Shown here one piece after another: positions 50,869-60,497 of a stretch of 64,000 nucleotides of DNA. The notes beneath the pieces were generated by a model that did not search any database, was not told the origin of the DNA, and saw only the letters and a program-made list of their open reading frames with translations. Location of the stretch: NCBI RefSeq assembly GCF_030160655.1, contig NZ_BSOT01000007.1, forward strand, positions 124,001 through 188,000. Direction: 5' to 3'. The DNA is from Agaribacter marinus. GTDB lineage: Bacteria > Pseudomonadota > Gammaproteobacteria > Enterobacterales > Alteromonadaceae. Each line of letters begins with the position of its first letter. Position 1 is the stretch's first letter. The position numbers and the translations under genes were made by a program.

Positions 50869-53193
50869 TTAAGCGGTTTTTTCACTCCTTATATTTTTGT
50901 CTTTTTGTAGTAACAATACTGCGGGCAAAATCAAGAGGTCAATTATGAGCGCTAAGGCTATTATAATTGCAGTTAAGGTGCCCATATCGGAGTTTATTGC
51001 AAAATCTGAAAATGCTAAAACACCAAAACCAGATGCTAATACGATAGTTGTAATAGTGAGCGCATTGCCTACATTTTCAAACGCAAATTGAACACTCTCT
51101 TTAATGGAACTTCCGCTGTCAACGGCCTTTTGGTACTTCACCAAAAAATGTACTGTGTCGTCTACGATTATCCCAAGTGTCATCGTTAATACCACCGATA
51201 AGGCCATGCTGATGTTCCCAGAAATCATCGCCCAAATGGCAAAACCAAACAGTGCAGGAAGTAAATTAGGGATCAAACTGATTAACCCTAACTTTATGCT
51301 TTTTAATGCAACTAGCAGTAGGCCAGAAATTAACACCAATGCGATAATGGCGCCCTGCAACATGCCAGCCATATTGGCTTTACCTATATGCGCAAAGATG
51401 AGTGGTAAACTCGCTGCGTCCATCTTGTATTCAGGGGCATGTGTACTCATCCAAGTTTTTGCACGACTTTCAAACGCGGTAAAATCTTCACTCCCTAGGT
51501 TTTTCAGTGTCACCATAATACGAGTCGCAGATTTATTGATATCGATTTGGTTGTTTATATCTAAGCCGTAGGGCAATGACATTTCATATAAAAGCAAGTA
51601 CTGTGCGGCAATCTCTCTTTCTTGCGGTAATTGATATGCTTCAGGTGCATCATTTTCCATATTCATATTGAGTCGCTTCATGGTATTTGCAAAACTCAAT
51701 ACATGATCGACTTCAGGTTGGTTTTCCAACCATAGGGTAAAATCTTCTATTACTTGTAAATAATTTGGATTATTTATTTCATGCTCTACATCGGTGTAGA
51801 TAGCAAAATCAATTGTACTTAAGCCACTTAAATTATCCTGCTGGAAGTCGGCATCTTGTCTAAATTCGTTGCCCTTATTGAAGTATTCTATGGCGATATC
51901 ATTTAACTTATTTTGGCTTGCAAGGTGCGCGCTTAGTATCGTTAAACCAACCGCGGCGACCAGAATGAATCGGAAATGTCTTTGGATGTTGTTCGAGAAT
52001 GCTAACCAAACGTTGCTTGTCTTACTGTTTGTTACTGAGTTTGTTTTATTGTTTGGTGCAAAATTGAGATTTTTCATCATTAAGAGCGCCGGCAATAGGG
52101 TCAAGGAAAATAGACAAGCGAAAATGACGCCAATGGCAACCAGGTTACCCAGATCCGATAAAATAGGTACTTTAGCAAAGTTTAAAGTGAGAAAGCCTAT
52201 GGCGGTTGTAACACTCGTCATAATGATGGCTTTTCTATTTAAAGCAATCGACTGCAATATTGCCTCTCTTTGCGAGTATCCTGCGCCCATATAGTATCGA
52301 GTACTTGAAATAATATGCACACTATCGGCTATCGCAAGTGTAGTTATGATGATTGGCACATTGACGGACGCAATGTTGATAAACATGCCAAACCATCCAC
52401 CAGCGCCCATGGTCGCAACCACACTCAGTGACACAATGATTAAGGTGACCACTGCCGCATATATTGAACGTAAAAGGATACAAAGCAGTACAGTGATGAT
52501 TAAAAACATCAGCGGAAATAAGGTAATGGTATCTTTCAGCGCCGCGATGAACATCGCATCCGTCATAATGGCAATGCCGCTCAGGCGAAACTCATGATTG
52601 GGGTAGCGCTGTTTAATGGGAATGAGCAGATTGCGTAAGTGTTTGCCAATTTCTGTTATTTCTTTCGTTTGGTCGCCATCAGGCAATTGCACTGTAATGT
52701 TTATCATGGCGACATGGCCGTCTTCAGAAATTAGTTTATTAACTAAATCAGGTTCAGTCGTACTTACTTGTTTAACTGTTTTTATATAGTCTGGGGTTAA
52801 CCATTCAGGTTCGAGCACTAAGTCTTCTACAACTAAATCGTCTTCGAGTGAGTAGGTGCGTTGAAAATTAGTAATTGAATCAACACGTGTAGACAGCGGT
52901 GTTTGCCAGCTTTCGTCCGTCAGTGTTTTTATTAGTGCTAGGCTTTTTTCATTAAACAAGTCGCCGTCTTTAGCGGAAATAATAATCGATGCACTTTCAT
53001 TTTTACTAAAGACACGTTGCATGTTTTCATAAGCAACCCGCTGCGGATTATCATCTTCAAAGAATACTTTGTAGTCACCACGAAAATAAAGGTTCTTACT
53101 ACCAATCGCACATAGCACGACGACAATGATACTAATTAAGCACGTAATGCCCTTGAAATTGAGTACTTTTTTGTCGAATTTGTTTGATAACAT
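50869..53193 (-). CDS. RND-superfamily exporter of the MmpL/HpnN type
   Basis: 774 residues, about 12 membrane helices in two halves of six, each half with one periplasmic loop of about 170 residues. Proton-relay and helix-4 phrases are TTLAIADSVHIISSTRYYMG and, in the second half, LGIIVDDTVHFLVKYQKAV. The family moves lipids or hopanoids rather than drugs, and this one lacks the adaptor gene that serves HAE-type pumps. It has its own promoter region ahead of 53193 and may share transcription with cheB downstream. Cargo is unknown. Confidence 0.88.
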   Translation of the reverse strand: MLSNKFDKKVLNFKGITCLISIIVVVLCAIGSKNLYFRGDYKVFFEDDNPQRVAYENMQRVFSKNESASIIISAKDGDLFNEKSLALIKTLTDESWQTPLSTRVDSITNFQRTYSLEDDLVVEDLVLEPEWLTPDYIKTVKQVSTTEPDLVNKLISEDGHVAMINITVQLPDGDQTKEITEIGKHLRNLLIPIKQRYPNHEFRLSGIAIMTDAMFIAALKDTITLFPLMFLIITVLLCILLRSIYAAVVTLIIVSLSVVATMGAGGWFGMFINIASVNVPIIITTLAIADSVHIISSTRYYMGAGYSQREAILQSIALNRKAIIMTSVTTAIGFLTLNFAKVPILSDLGNLVAIGVIFACLFSLTLLPALLMMKNLNFAPNNKTNSVTNSKTSNVWLAFSNNIQRHFRFILVAAVGLTILSAHLASQNKLNDIAIEYFNKGNEFRQDADFQQDNLSGLSTIDFAIYTDVEHEINNPNYLQVIEDFTLWLENQPEVDHVLSFANTMKRLNMNMENDAPEAYQLPQEREIAAQYLLLYEMSLPYGLDINNQIDINKSATRIMVTLKNLGSEDFTAFESRAKTWMSTHAPEYKMDAASLPLIFAHIGKANMAGMLQGAIIALVLISGLLLVALKSIKLGLISLIPNLLPALFGFAIWAMISGNISMALSVVLTMTLGIIVDDTVHFLVKYQKAVDSGSSIKESVQFAFENVGNALTITTIVLASGFGVLAFSDFAINSDMGTLTAIIIALALIIDLLILPAVLLLQKDKNIRSEKTA

Positions 53194-53289
53194 TTGAATA
53201 CAAATTGAAAGTTGGTCTTGTTTTAGTTTAACGGAGTCAGTGTAAAAATGTTTAATTTATTCGAGTTAAGGTGCGTTAAAAAGCGATAG

Positions 53290-53321
53290 CAAAAAAAGGC
53301 CTCAATTATTATTGAGGCCTT
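53290..53321 (-). terminator. Intrinsic terminator of the RND pump operon
   Basis: A perfect 11-bp stem AAGGCCTCAAT/ATTGAGGCCTT with a TATT loop. On the minus strand it is followed by seven T's, 27 bases after the stop of the RND pump gene. Confidence 0.9.
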
Positions 53322-53347
53322 AGGAAGGTATTTGGCTAAACTGTTGC

Positions 53348-56300
53348 TTAGCTATGTTGCTCTTCAAGTGGTTGTTGAGACTTACGCTTAGGTCCAATTT
53401 TTCGCCATATTGCTTTGAACGGTCTAGAGAAATCTAACAATATCATGTACAAACAAGGTACCAGTACGAGCGTAACCAAGGTGGCGTACATTACTGCAAA
53501 TCCTAGGGCGACGGCCATTGGTATAACAAAGCCTGCTTGTAAACTGGTTTCAAACATAATGGGTAATACCCCAGCAAAGGTCGTGATTGATGTAAGCGTG
53601 ATAGCTCTAAATCTTGCACACCCTGCATCAATGACTGATTCACGGATTGAAAACCCTTCCGCACGCCGTTTATTGACATAATCAGTCATGACCAAACTGT
53701 CGTTAATTACGACACCCGCCGCGGCAATTAAGCCAAATGTAGAAAACATACTTAAATCCATTCCAAGCATGAAGTGTCCAAAAATTGCACCTGTAAAGCT
53801 AAACGGAATGACAGACATAATAATTAAGGGCTGCGCATAACTTTTTAGTGGAATAGCAAGTAACACATAGACCAGTATCAAACCAGCAAGCGCAAACATG
53901 ATTTGTTCTGCTTGTTGCGTTTGTTGTTCTTCAATTTTTCCGCCCAACTCTGTTTTAACGGAAGGGAAACGTGCTTTCATTTTAGGTAACAAGTTTTCTT
54001 TTATATTTTCGGTTAAGGCATTGGGTTCTACGGTTTCTTCGTCTATATTGCCCCAGACGTACACGCTACGGAAGCCGCCTTCACGGCGAATGTAACTAAT
54101 ACCAGGGGCTTCGAACAATTCTACCACGTCGCCAAGCATCACCTCTTGTCCGCCAGGTGTAGAGATAACCGTGTATTTTAAATCAGCAAAACGTTCGCGG
54201 GTTAGCTGCGGATAGCGAACCATAACCCGCACTTCCTCACCATTTCGCAATACACGCTGCGCTTCGCCGCCATAAAAGCTAGCGCCTACTTGAGATGCTA
54301 CATCTGCCAAATCGAGTTCTAAATCATACGCAACAGGCTTTAAGCGTAATTGCACTTCTTTACTCGCAGGGTCAATAGTAGAACTTACATCAAATGCGCC
54401 TTTTTCTTCTTGCAGTAGCTCTATAAAGTAACGCCCAGCCGCATTTAACGTTTCGATATCAGGCCCAAAGAGTAAGTATCCAAATTCGCCGCCGTCACCT
54501 CCGCCATTTACGTCATCTTGAATCGTAAATGACTTCATTCCAGGTATTTCAGGTAAGTTTTCACGCCATCTACGCGCTAGCTCAAACGTATCGAATGGGC
54601 GTTCTTCTTCATCTACTAAAGGCGCCATTACACGGCCTTCGTTGCGTCCTTGATTCCAAACTAAGATATTAGCAACCATGCCTGAGCCATATTCTTTGAT
54701 GATTTTTTGCTCTTCATCACGAATAACACCTTCAATGATCTGTAACGCTTCAACTGTAGTTTCATCCGATACCGTTTCACTCATCTCAATATTAATACTT
54801 GGGAAGTCGTGCGGTACTTTGGGTTCGGGGATAAATCTTACAAAGTTATTGTTTATCAACGATATGGCTAACGCGAACATGCCAATAAAAATAAATAGAA
54901 CTGGCCAGCGCCACTCTGTTGCTCGCGTAACAAATCTACGGTATTTACCATTCACGAAGCCAAAATACGCTTTGTTAAACTTGTCTCTCCAACTGTTTTC
55001 TGCGACAGGTTTGAACTTAGTGTTAGCGATATGCGCAGGTAAAATGAGCTTTGATTCGATTAACGAGAAAATTAAGCAAAATATGACAACGCCCGCAATA
55101 TTTACGAAAAAGTCACCTTGAGGGCCGCTTGTTAGTGCAAATGGCGCGAATACCGCAATAGTCGTAAGTACGCCGAACGTCGCAGGCGTTGCTACACGTT
55201 TTGCACCAATAACAACATTTCTTGTCGACGCACCCTTTTTCTCGATTTCGGAGTAGGCGCTTTCGCCAATAACAATTGCATCGTCCACCACAATCCCTAG
55301 CACCATAATAAATGCAAAGAGCGATACGATATTAATGGTAATACCAAATAAGGGCATTAGCATTAACGCACCAAGAAAACACACTGGCAAACCGACCATA
55401 ACCCAAAACGCCAATTTAAAACGTAAGAACAACGCTAGCATAATGAAGACTAAAATCGCCCCTTGGGTTAGGTTACCAAGCATCATGTCTAAGCGACCAT
55501 TCAGGTAATAGGTCATATCTACAAGTACATTTAATTCAACACCTTGCGGCAAGGCAGGGCGCTTTTGTTCCATGTATTTTTTTATCGACGCCGCGACAGG
55601 CAATACATTCTGCGACTTTGTCGCAGAGACACCAATGTAAATAGCGTTTTTACCATTAAACTTAAAATAGCGTTTGCCTTCGGTAAACCCATCTTTGATA
55701 ACGGCGACGTCTTTGAGTGTCACCTGCGCGCCGCCAGCGCCAATTTTTACCGGGATATTTCTAAACTCTTCACCGCTGTAATATTGGTTTTCGACGCGAA
55801 CAGCAATCATGCCTGCATCGGTTCGGATTTGTCCGGCTGAAATGTTTGCGGAGTAGCGGCGAACTGCTTGCGTGATTTCATTGATCGACAAATTGTATTT
55901 ACGTAACATCTCTGGCATAACTTCGATGCTAATTTCATCATCAGGTACATCAGCATTTGCTAATTGCACATTGCTTAGTTGGAGCAGTTCTTCTTCTATT
56001 TGTTGCGCAATCGGTTTTAAATCATTTAATGGCATATCGCCCGAAAGGGTTAACTCCATTACTTCTTGTTGCCATTCAATTTGCGATACTGTGATGGGCT
56101 CCATCGCCGCAGGGAACGTTGCGATACCGTCTATACGTGCTTTTATTTTGTCTAACACATCTGGTAAATGCACATCAGGATGAATTTCCATTGTCACCCG
56201 ACCACCACCGCGCCAAGAGCGTCCAACGCTCTTTTTGATTTCGGTGATGTCTTTAATTGCTTCTTCGACTTTTATGACAATGTTTTCTTCAATTTCTTTC

Positions 56301-56536
56301 GGTGAAGCACCAGGGTATGAGACGTAAGCATTGATATAATTTATTTCAATGTTTGGAAACATCTGTTTCTGTATTGTCGCGTAACTTGCAATACCCATCA
56401 TAATGATAAAGAACATTAACAGATTGGCTGCGACAGGGTTTTTTGCAAACCAAGCGATAATACCGCCTGGCATGCTATTGTCTTCAGGCGATTGGTTCTT
56501 AGGTGTATTCGTTAGTTTAGTGTCTTGAGTTTCCAT
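53348..56536 (-). CDS. RND multidrug-efflux-type inner-membrane pump
   Basis: 1062 residues, the usual AcrB-type size. It has two sets of six membrane helices and two large periplasmic loops. The porter and relay motifs include GILVFIMLALF, MVLGIVVDDAIVIGESAYSE (helix-4 Asp pair), and in the second half GVVINDSLVMTDYVN. Motifs such as SYPGASPKEIEENIVIKVEE are common to HAE1/HME pumps. It lies 9 bp after its adaptor gene, with GGGAGCG as RBS, so the two form one operon. No outer-membrane TolC-type gene is present, so the pump must use one from elsewhere. Substrate unknown. Confidence 0.95.
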   Translation of the reverse strand: METQDTKLTNTPKNQSPEDNSMPGGIIAWFAKNPVAANLLMFFIIMMGIASYATIQKQMFPNIEINYINAYVSYPGASPKEIEENIVIKVEEAIKDITEIKKSVGRSWRGGGRVTMEIHPDVHLPDVLDKIKARIDGIATFPAAMEPITVSQIEWQQEVMELTLSGDMPLNDLKPIAQQIEEELLQLSNVQLANADVPDDEISIEVMPEMLRKYNLSINEITQAVRRYSANISAGQIRTDAGMIAVRVENQYYSGEEFRNIPVKIGAGGAQVTLKDVAVIKDGFTEGKRYFKFNGKNAIYIGVSATKSQNVLPVAASIKKYMEQKRPALPQGVELNVLVDMTYYLNGRLDMMLGNLTQGAILVFIMLALFLRFKLAFWVMVGLPVCFLGALMLMPLFGITINIVSLFAFIMVLGIVVDDAIVIGESAYSEIEKKGASTRNVVIGAKRVATPATFGVLTTIAVFAPFALTSGPQGDFFVNIAGVVIFCLIFSLIESKLILPAHIANTKFKPVAENSWRDKFNKAYFGFVNGKYRRFVTRATEWRWPVLFIFIGMFALAISLINNNFVRFIPEPKVPHDFPSINIEMSETVSDETTVEALQIIEGVIRDEEQKIIKEYGSGMVANILVWNQGRNEGRVMAPLVDEEERPFDTFELARRWRENLPEIPGMKSFTIQDDVNGGGDGGEFGYLLFGPDIETLNAAGRYFIELLQEEKGAFDVSSTIDPASKEVQLRLKPVAYDLELDLADVASQVGASFYGGEAQRVLRNGEEVRVMVRYPQLTRERFADLKYTVISTPGGQEVMLGDVVELFEAPGISYIRREGGFRSVYVWGNIDEETVEPNALTENIKENLLPKMKARFPSVKTELGGKIEEQQTQQAEQIMFALAGLILVYVLLAIPLKSYAQPLIIMSVIPFSFTGAIFGHFMLGMDLSMFSTFGLIAAAGVVINDSLVMTDYVNKRRAEGFSIRESVIDAGCARFRAITLTSITTFAGVLPIMFETSLQAGFVIPMAVALGFAVMYATLVTLVLVPCLYMILLDFSRPFKAIWRKIGPKRKSQQPLEEQHS

Positions 56537-56545
56537 AATCGCTCC

Positions 56546-57721
56546 CTAGCGCGCATCGCTATTCGTTTGATTATAAGTAATTAGGGCTTGGTCTGGTTCT
56601 TGGATGCGCACTTCCATACCATTTTGTGGATATTCTGGTAAATTCTTTGCCATTCTATCTTCCGCGGTGACACCGCTGGAAATATAAAAGTAACTGCCTT
56701 CTTCTCGAAGCACATTTACATCATGGGCTTCAAGTTTGTCTTCTTCATTTACGATCCAAAGTTTTCTGTTATTTACCAACGATTGGGGGACTTCGAATAC
56801 GTTTTCTAGCATTCTGCCTTGAAACGTTACTTCTACATATGAGCCAAATTGTAATTTTGGTAAATCAGACTCAAGACTATATGGGTCATCAATGCGCATC
56901 ACGAGGTGTTGCATACGGGTGCTTTGATCAACAACGCCTAAGTCTCTATCAATGTAACCATCACGTGTTACAGGCACTAAACTGCGCGTTGCTGCACTTG
57001 CTTGAACGCCCTGCATGTTAGGCTGTAAAAATGGGCTATCAAACCCAGCGACTGGGATCATAATTTCCGCGGTTTCAATGTTGTTAATTTTAGCAACCTG
57101 CATACCGGTTGATACGTATTGACCTGAACCAATATCACGAGAAATGATTAGTGCATCATAAGGAGCCGTTACCTTTGTTTTTCCAAGGTTCCTGTTGGCT
57201 ATTCTAAGTGCCGCCTGAGCCGATTTTAATTGTGCTTTAGCACTCAATACTTGAGGTTTGCGAAGGTATAAATCGCTGACTTGGTTTTTCGGCAAGTTTT
57301 TGGATTCGCGTTTGGCGACGTTTTGTCTCGCTAGCTCTTCAGTTAAGGTTGCCTCAGCCAAGGATACCTGCGCTTCCGCTCTCAAAACTTCAGCTTCATA
57401 TGCGTCTGCTTCAATGGTAAAAAGCACATCGCCACGTTCCACTATGCCGCCATTCACGAAATTTGGGTTCCATGAAATAATTTCGCCACTCACTTGCGCC
57501 GCCAGTACGGTTGATTCTAACGGCATGACTTCGCCAAAGCCGCTAATGAGTACTTGATGGTTAATTGGTTTAAGTGTTTCTATACTAACAATTGGGCGAG
57601 TGTCAGTAGGCTCTTTTTCTTCCGTGTCTTCTGATGCAGCTTGGATACCAAACGTTGCTGCAAATGCAACTGCGCTGATACCTATTATTAAGCCAACATT
57701 AATGAGTATTTTATTTTTCAT
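56546..57721 (-). CDS. HlyD/AcrA-type periplasmic adaptor of the RND pump
   Basis: About 391 residues from ATG 57721 (GAGGAT 9 bases upstream). It has an N-terminal anchor helix (ILINVGLIIGISAVAFAAT) rather than a lipobox. A lipoyl half (LAAQVSGEIISWNPNFVNGG), a helical hairpin with heptad-like repeats (ADAYEAEVLRAEAQVSLAEA) and the second lipoyl half (TKVTAPYDALIISRDIGSGQ) follow, then the beta-barrel and membrane-proximal region. It joins the RND pump gene 9 bp downstream to an outer-membrane channel. A dyad upstream (57789-57823) may bind a repressor, but no regulator gene is adjacent. Confidence 0.93.
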   Translation of the reverse strand: MKNKILINVGLIIGISAVAFAATFGIQAASEDTEEKEPTDTRPIVSIETLKPINHQVLISGFGEVMPLESTVLAAQVSGEIISWNPNFVNGGIVERGDVLFTIEADAYEAEVLRAEAQVSLAEATLTEELARQNVAKRESKNLPKNQVSDLYLRKPQVLSAKAQLKSAQAALRIANRNLGKTKVTAPYDALIISRDIGSGQYVSTGMQVAKINNIETAEIMIPVAGFDSPFLQPNMQGVQASAATRSLVPVTRDGYIDRDLGVVDQSTRMQHLVMRIDDPYSLESDLPKLQFGSYVEVTFQGRMLENVFEVPQSLVNNRKLWIVNEEDKLEAHDVNVLREEGSYFYISSGVTAEDRMAKNLPEYPQNGMEVRIQEPDQALITYNQTNSDAR

Positions 57722-57788
57722 AGCAAGTGATCCTCGAACGTGTTGAACACAGTGTATCAACTAGATGTGACAGAGGTATGTGACAAAT

Positions 57789-57823
57789 GTAACAAACTGT
57801 ATGCTACTGCTACAATTTGTTAC
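57789..57823. promoter_or_regulatory. Candidate operator upstream of the adaptor-pump operon
   Basis: GTAACAAA (57789-57796) is inverted as TTTGTTAC (57816-57823) with 19 bases between, about 68 bp ahead of the adaptor start. Two TGTGACA copies lie between this dyad and the gene. TetR- or MarR-like repressors often guard RND operons through such dyads. No regulator gene is linked, so this stays a guess. Confidence 0.4.
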
Positions 57824-57903
57824 TGGGAAGGTATATTGTCAGATAATACAAGAGGTACGATGAGCAATTTTTTATATGGGCACGTACTAAGAGACATGCA
57901 ACT

Positions 57904-57950
57904 AAAAAAATCAGTGACGAACATCGTATCAAATACTTGTCGCCACTGAT
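57904..57950 (-). terminator. Intrinsic terminator of asnS
   Basis: On the minus strand an 11-bp stem with one wobble (57940-57950 with 57910-57920, 19-nt loop) is followed by TTTTTTT. It lies about 50 bases past the asnS stop. The 210-base frame running over it from 57740 is therefore not a gene. Confidence 0.82.
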
Positions 57951-58002
57951 CCAAATTATTGCGTTTGGTGAGCCGCTAGTTGGGCGTTTAGTAGTTGGGA
58001 GT

Positions 58003-59400
58003 TTAGTAGTTAGCGTTTCCAGGGGTTCTTGGAAATGGAATAACGTCTCTCACGTTTGCTATGCCGGTAACGTAAGCAACTAAGCGCTCAAAACCTAAGC
58101 CAAAACCAGCATGAGGTACACTGCCGTAACGACGCAAATCTCTATACCACGCGTAGTCCTCAGGGCTAAGATCCATTTCAGCTAGGCGGCTATCAAATAC
58201 CTCTAAACGCTCTTCGCGCTGAGAGCCTCCAATGATTTCACCAATGCCTGGTGCTAGCACATCCATTGCGGCAACGGTTTTGCCATCATCGTTTATGCGC
58301 ATATAGAACGCTTTGATGTCTTTCGGGTAGTTTTGCATAATCACCGGTGCACCGACATGCTCTTCAGCAATATAACGTTCATGTTCAGAAGACAAATCGA
58401 CACCCCATTCAACTGGGAATTCGAAAGTTTTACCGCAGTTCTGCAGAATTTCGATTGCTTCTGAGTAATCCATTCTGACGAAATCAGAATCCACAACAGA
58501 TTTCATGCGTTTTACAACGTCTTTATTGACGCGTTGTTCGAAAAAGTTTAAATCGTCAGCACGTTCTTCAAGGACGGCTTTGAATACGTACTTAAGCATG
58601 TCTTCAGCTAATTGTGCAATAGTAGATAAATCAGCAAAAGCAACTTCAGGCTCGACCATCCAAAATTCAGCTAAATGCCGGCTGGTGTTTGAGTTTTCGG
58701 CCCTAAACGTAGGCCCAAACGTATATACTTTCGACATTGCTGTACAGTATGTCTCAACGTTTAACTGACCAGATACTGTCAGGTAAGTTTCTTTGCCAAA
58801 AAAGTCTTGAGTGTAGTCAACGTCACCGTTTTCTGTCTTAGGCACGTTCATCATATCTAGCGTAGATACCCTGAACATTTCGCCAGCCCCCTCAGTGTCT
58901 GAAGCAGTGAGAATAGGCGTACTTATCCACATATAGCCATTTTCATGAAAGAAACGATGAATTGCTTGTGACAGGCAGTTTCTAACCCGGGTAACTGCGC
59001 CGATAATATTAGTGCGAGGTCTTAAATGTGCGTGTTCCCGCAAATACTCAATACTATGGCGCTTGGCAGACATTGGGTAGGTGTCAGGGTTTTCTACCCA
59101 ACCAATGACGTCTATCGCTGAACCTTCAATTTCGAGCGATTGCCCTTTGCCTTCAGATTGCTTAATTGTGCCTGTCGCAATGACTGAGCAACCAGTGGTT
59201 AAACGAGTAATATCTTCGTAATTCGCTAAATTACTTAATGCGATGACTTGTACTGGATCAAAACAGCTACCATCATGCAATGCGACAAAAGATAGACCTG
59301 CTTTTGAGTCACGCTTAGTGCGCACCCAACCTTGAACTTTTACTGCTGTTCCCACTGAATATTTGCCAGCCAAAACATCGGCGACCGAGGCAATCGTCAT
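58003..59400 (-). CDS. asnS: Asparaginyl-tRNA synthetase
   Basis: 465 residues from ATG 59400, with GGAGAATTAT just upstream (longer frames to 59646 have no RBS); E. coli AsnRS has 466. The OB-fold anticodon-binding domain covers about 10-110 ([20 protein letters not shown]). Class II motif 2 reads [20 protein letters not shown] and motif 3 [15 protein letters not shown]. The AsnRS-type ending [10 protein letters not shown] separates it from AspRS. It charges tRNA-Asn with asparagine. A three-unit, roughly 15-bp direct repeat overlaps the stop codon region (57976-58019). Monocistronic with its own terminator. Confidence 0.97.
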   Translation of the reverse strand: MTIASVADVLAGKYSVGTAVKVQGWVRTKRDSKAGLSFVALHDGSCFDPVQVIALSNLANYEDITRLTTGCSVIATGTIKQSEGKGQSLEIEGSAIDVIGWVENPDTYPMSAKRHSIEYLREHAHLRPRTNIIGAVTRVRNCLSQAIHRFFHENGYMWISTPILTASDTEGAGEMFRVSTLDMMNVPKTENGDVDYTQDFFGKETYLTVSGQLNVETYCTAMSKVYTFGPTFRAENSNTSRHLAEFWMVEPEVAFADLSTIAQLAEDMLKYVFKAVLEERADDLNFFEQRVNKDVVKRMKSVVDSDFVRMDYSEAIEILQNCGKTFEFPVEWGVDLSSEHERYIAEEHVGAPVIMQNYPKDIKAFYMRINDDGKTVAAMDVLAPGIGEIIGGSQREERLEVFDSRLAEMDLSPEDYAWYRDLRRYGSVPHAGFGLGFERLVAYVTGIANVRDVIPFPRTPGNANY

Positions 59401-59551
59401 ATAATTCTCCGTATTTTTTTTCAAGACGTCGGCGTATTTGCCGAAATGATTATGTGAGTCGTTTGACGACAACGACATAATCGTTATGCGCTTTTTTATG
59501 GTATAAGTATACTTGACTGATTCTCTGATAACACTAGGCAAATTGTGATTT

Positions 59552-59971
59552 ATGCCAAATAAAGACAATAATGCGGGAAATATCGACGTTTCTGAATTAA
59601 GGATGCCTGAACGGCAAGTTGATAGACGTAAAAAACACAGGAACAAAGATACCCTTTATCGAATTGTTGTAGCGCTTAACATAGTGGCTTGGACGATGTT
59701 GGTAAGTGCGCTTTTGGTATTTCATTATGCTCGTCCAGATTTTATTGCAGGTGTTCAAAATTATTGGGGCATAGACGGGCGTGATTTTTGGTCTCAAGCG
59801 CATTTAGACAACTTGTTACTATTGTTACAGGCGTGCTTGATAATAAGCTTATCCGCCATTGTCCTACGTACTAGACGTTCTAGGCGAAAATCGGATAGTT
59901 TTGGATACAACTTACTCGTACTTTTCGTTATTTCTATTGTCAGTTTAGCGACTATATACACAACGGTATAG
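59552..59971 (+). CDS. Small membrane protein of unknown function
   Basis: 139 residues. A polar basic N-terminus ([15 protein letters not shown]) is followed by three hydrophobic helices ([39 protein letters not shown] and [18 protein letters not shown]), with a basic [10 protein letters not shown] loop between the last two. No family is recognised. It is divergent from asnS, with a weak RBS. Confidence 0.6.
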   Translation: MPNKDNNAGNIDVSELRMPERQVDRRKKHRNKDTLYRIVVALNIVAWTMLVSALLVFHYARPDFIAGVQNYWGIDGRDFWSQAHLDNLLLLLQACLIISLSAIVLRTRRSRRKSDSFGYNLLVLFVISIVSLATIYTTV

Positions 59972-60101
59972 CATACTCCACGTTATACACTACTCCGGTG
60001 GTTCGTTCATATCAGAGTATGGTGTGTACATGAATTTACATGCTAGTACCGCGTTCAAGCCTTCAATAATAAACCTGAAATAATTCTCATTTTCATAATT
60101 G

Positions 60102-60119
60102 TGTCAGGAACATCATACA
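60102..60119 (+). promoter_or_regulatory. Candidate upstream GlrR (QseF) box, imperfect
   Basis: TGTC-N10-TACA, one base from the TGTC-N10-GACA consensus of GlrR in enterobacteria, 89 bp upstream of the perfect box at 60191. Confidence 0.4.
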
Positions 60120-60190
60120 ATATTTAACTTGCTGATTTTATAGAGTTTTATCCTTAAGTGGTGCATTAATGAGCGGTATTTTCATTCCCC

Positions 60191-60208
60191 TGTCTATTAT
60201 TCGCGACA
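60191..60208 (+). promoter_or_regulatory. Candidate GlrR (QseF) activator box
   Basis: TGTCTATTATTCGCGACA is a perfect TGTC-N10-GACA, the site recognised by GlrR upstream of the sigma-54 promoters of glmY/glmZ in enterobacteria. It is about 65 bp upstream of a sigma-54-like promoter in the same control region, and the glrR homologue lies 2.7 kb downstream. Confidence 0.65.
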
Positions 60209-60272
60209 CATTTACGTCTGAATACAATATTAAAATAACTTAAGTTGTTGAAATGTAAGGAAAATAAGATTT

Positions 60273-60288
60273 TGGCACGTTAATAGCT
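60273..60288 (+). promoter_or_regulatory. Candidate sigma-54 (RpoN) promoter
   Basis: TGGCACGTTAATAGCT matches TGGCACG-N4-TTGCW with one mismatch (A for the second T) and exact spacing between the -24 GG (60274-60275) and -12 GC (60286-60287). Transcription should start near 60298. It precedes the EF-hand gene and the glrK-qseG-glrR operon. Confidence 0.65.
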
Positions 60289-60360
60289 ATAGTGAAGTCA
60301 ATGGCGAAATTCGTAGTGTAAATACAATAATAAACATTACTAAAATAACGAATGCTATTG

Positions 60361-60412
60361 ATACAAAAGACTGCCATATAAATAGCTGTCTTCATGTTGA
60401 TGTCTTTTGTAT
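60361..60412 (+). other. Hairpin in the predicted leader
   Basis: ATACAAAAGAC (60361-60371) pairs perfectly with GTCTTTTGTAT (60402-60412) around a 30-nt loop. AGAC at 60368-60371 could instead pair with GTCT at 60388-60391. There is no T-run after it, so it is not a simple terminator. It may belong to an mRNA leader or a small RNA. Confidence 0.45.
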
Positions 60413-60497
60413 TAAAAAATAATAAGAAGGCTTAGGTGGTTGGTAGCATCATAAGCTTAAAATTGCGAGAACGGCTAACTATGCCTGGGAGCATCTA

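Larger units (their letters stand above)
59972..60497. other. Long control region ahead of the EF-hand/glrK genes
   Basis: A 526-bp gap without a credible ORF. It holds two candidate GlrR boxes, a sigma-54-type promoter and a hairpin-forming stretch, described separately. About 210 bases lie between the predicted transcription start (about 60298) and the EF-hand start codon, long enough for a structured leader or a small RNA. Confidence 0.6.

Noticed and set aside
51104-51571. 155-codon antisense frame inside the MmpL-type gene
   Set aside because: Shadow of hydrophobic coding on the other strand; no motif or ribosome-binding site.
57740-57949. 69-codon frame upstream of the adaptor gene
   Set aside because: It lacks an RBS, contains no recognisable motif, and runs over the asnS terminator and a candidate operator.
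57976-58019. Three-unit 15-bp direct repeat around the asnS stop codon
   Set aside because: Short and partly coding for the conserved C-terminus; probably slippage, no sign of function.
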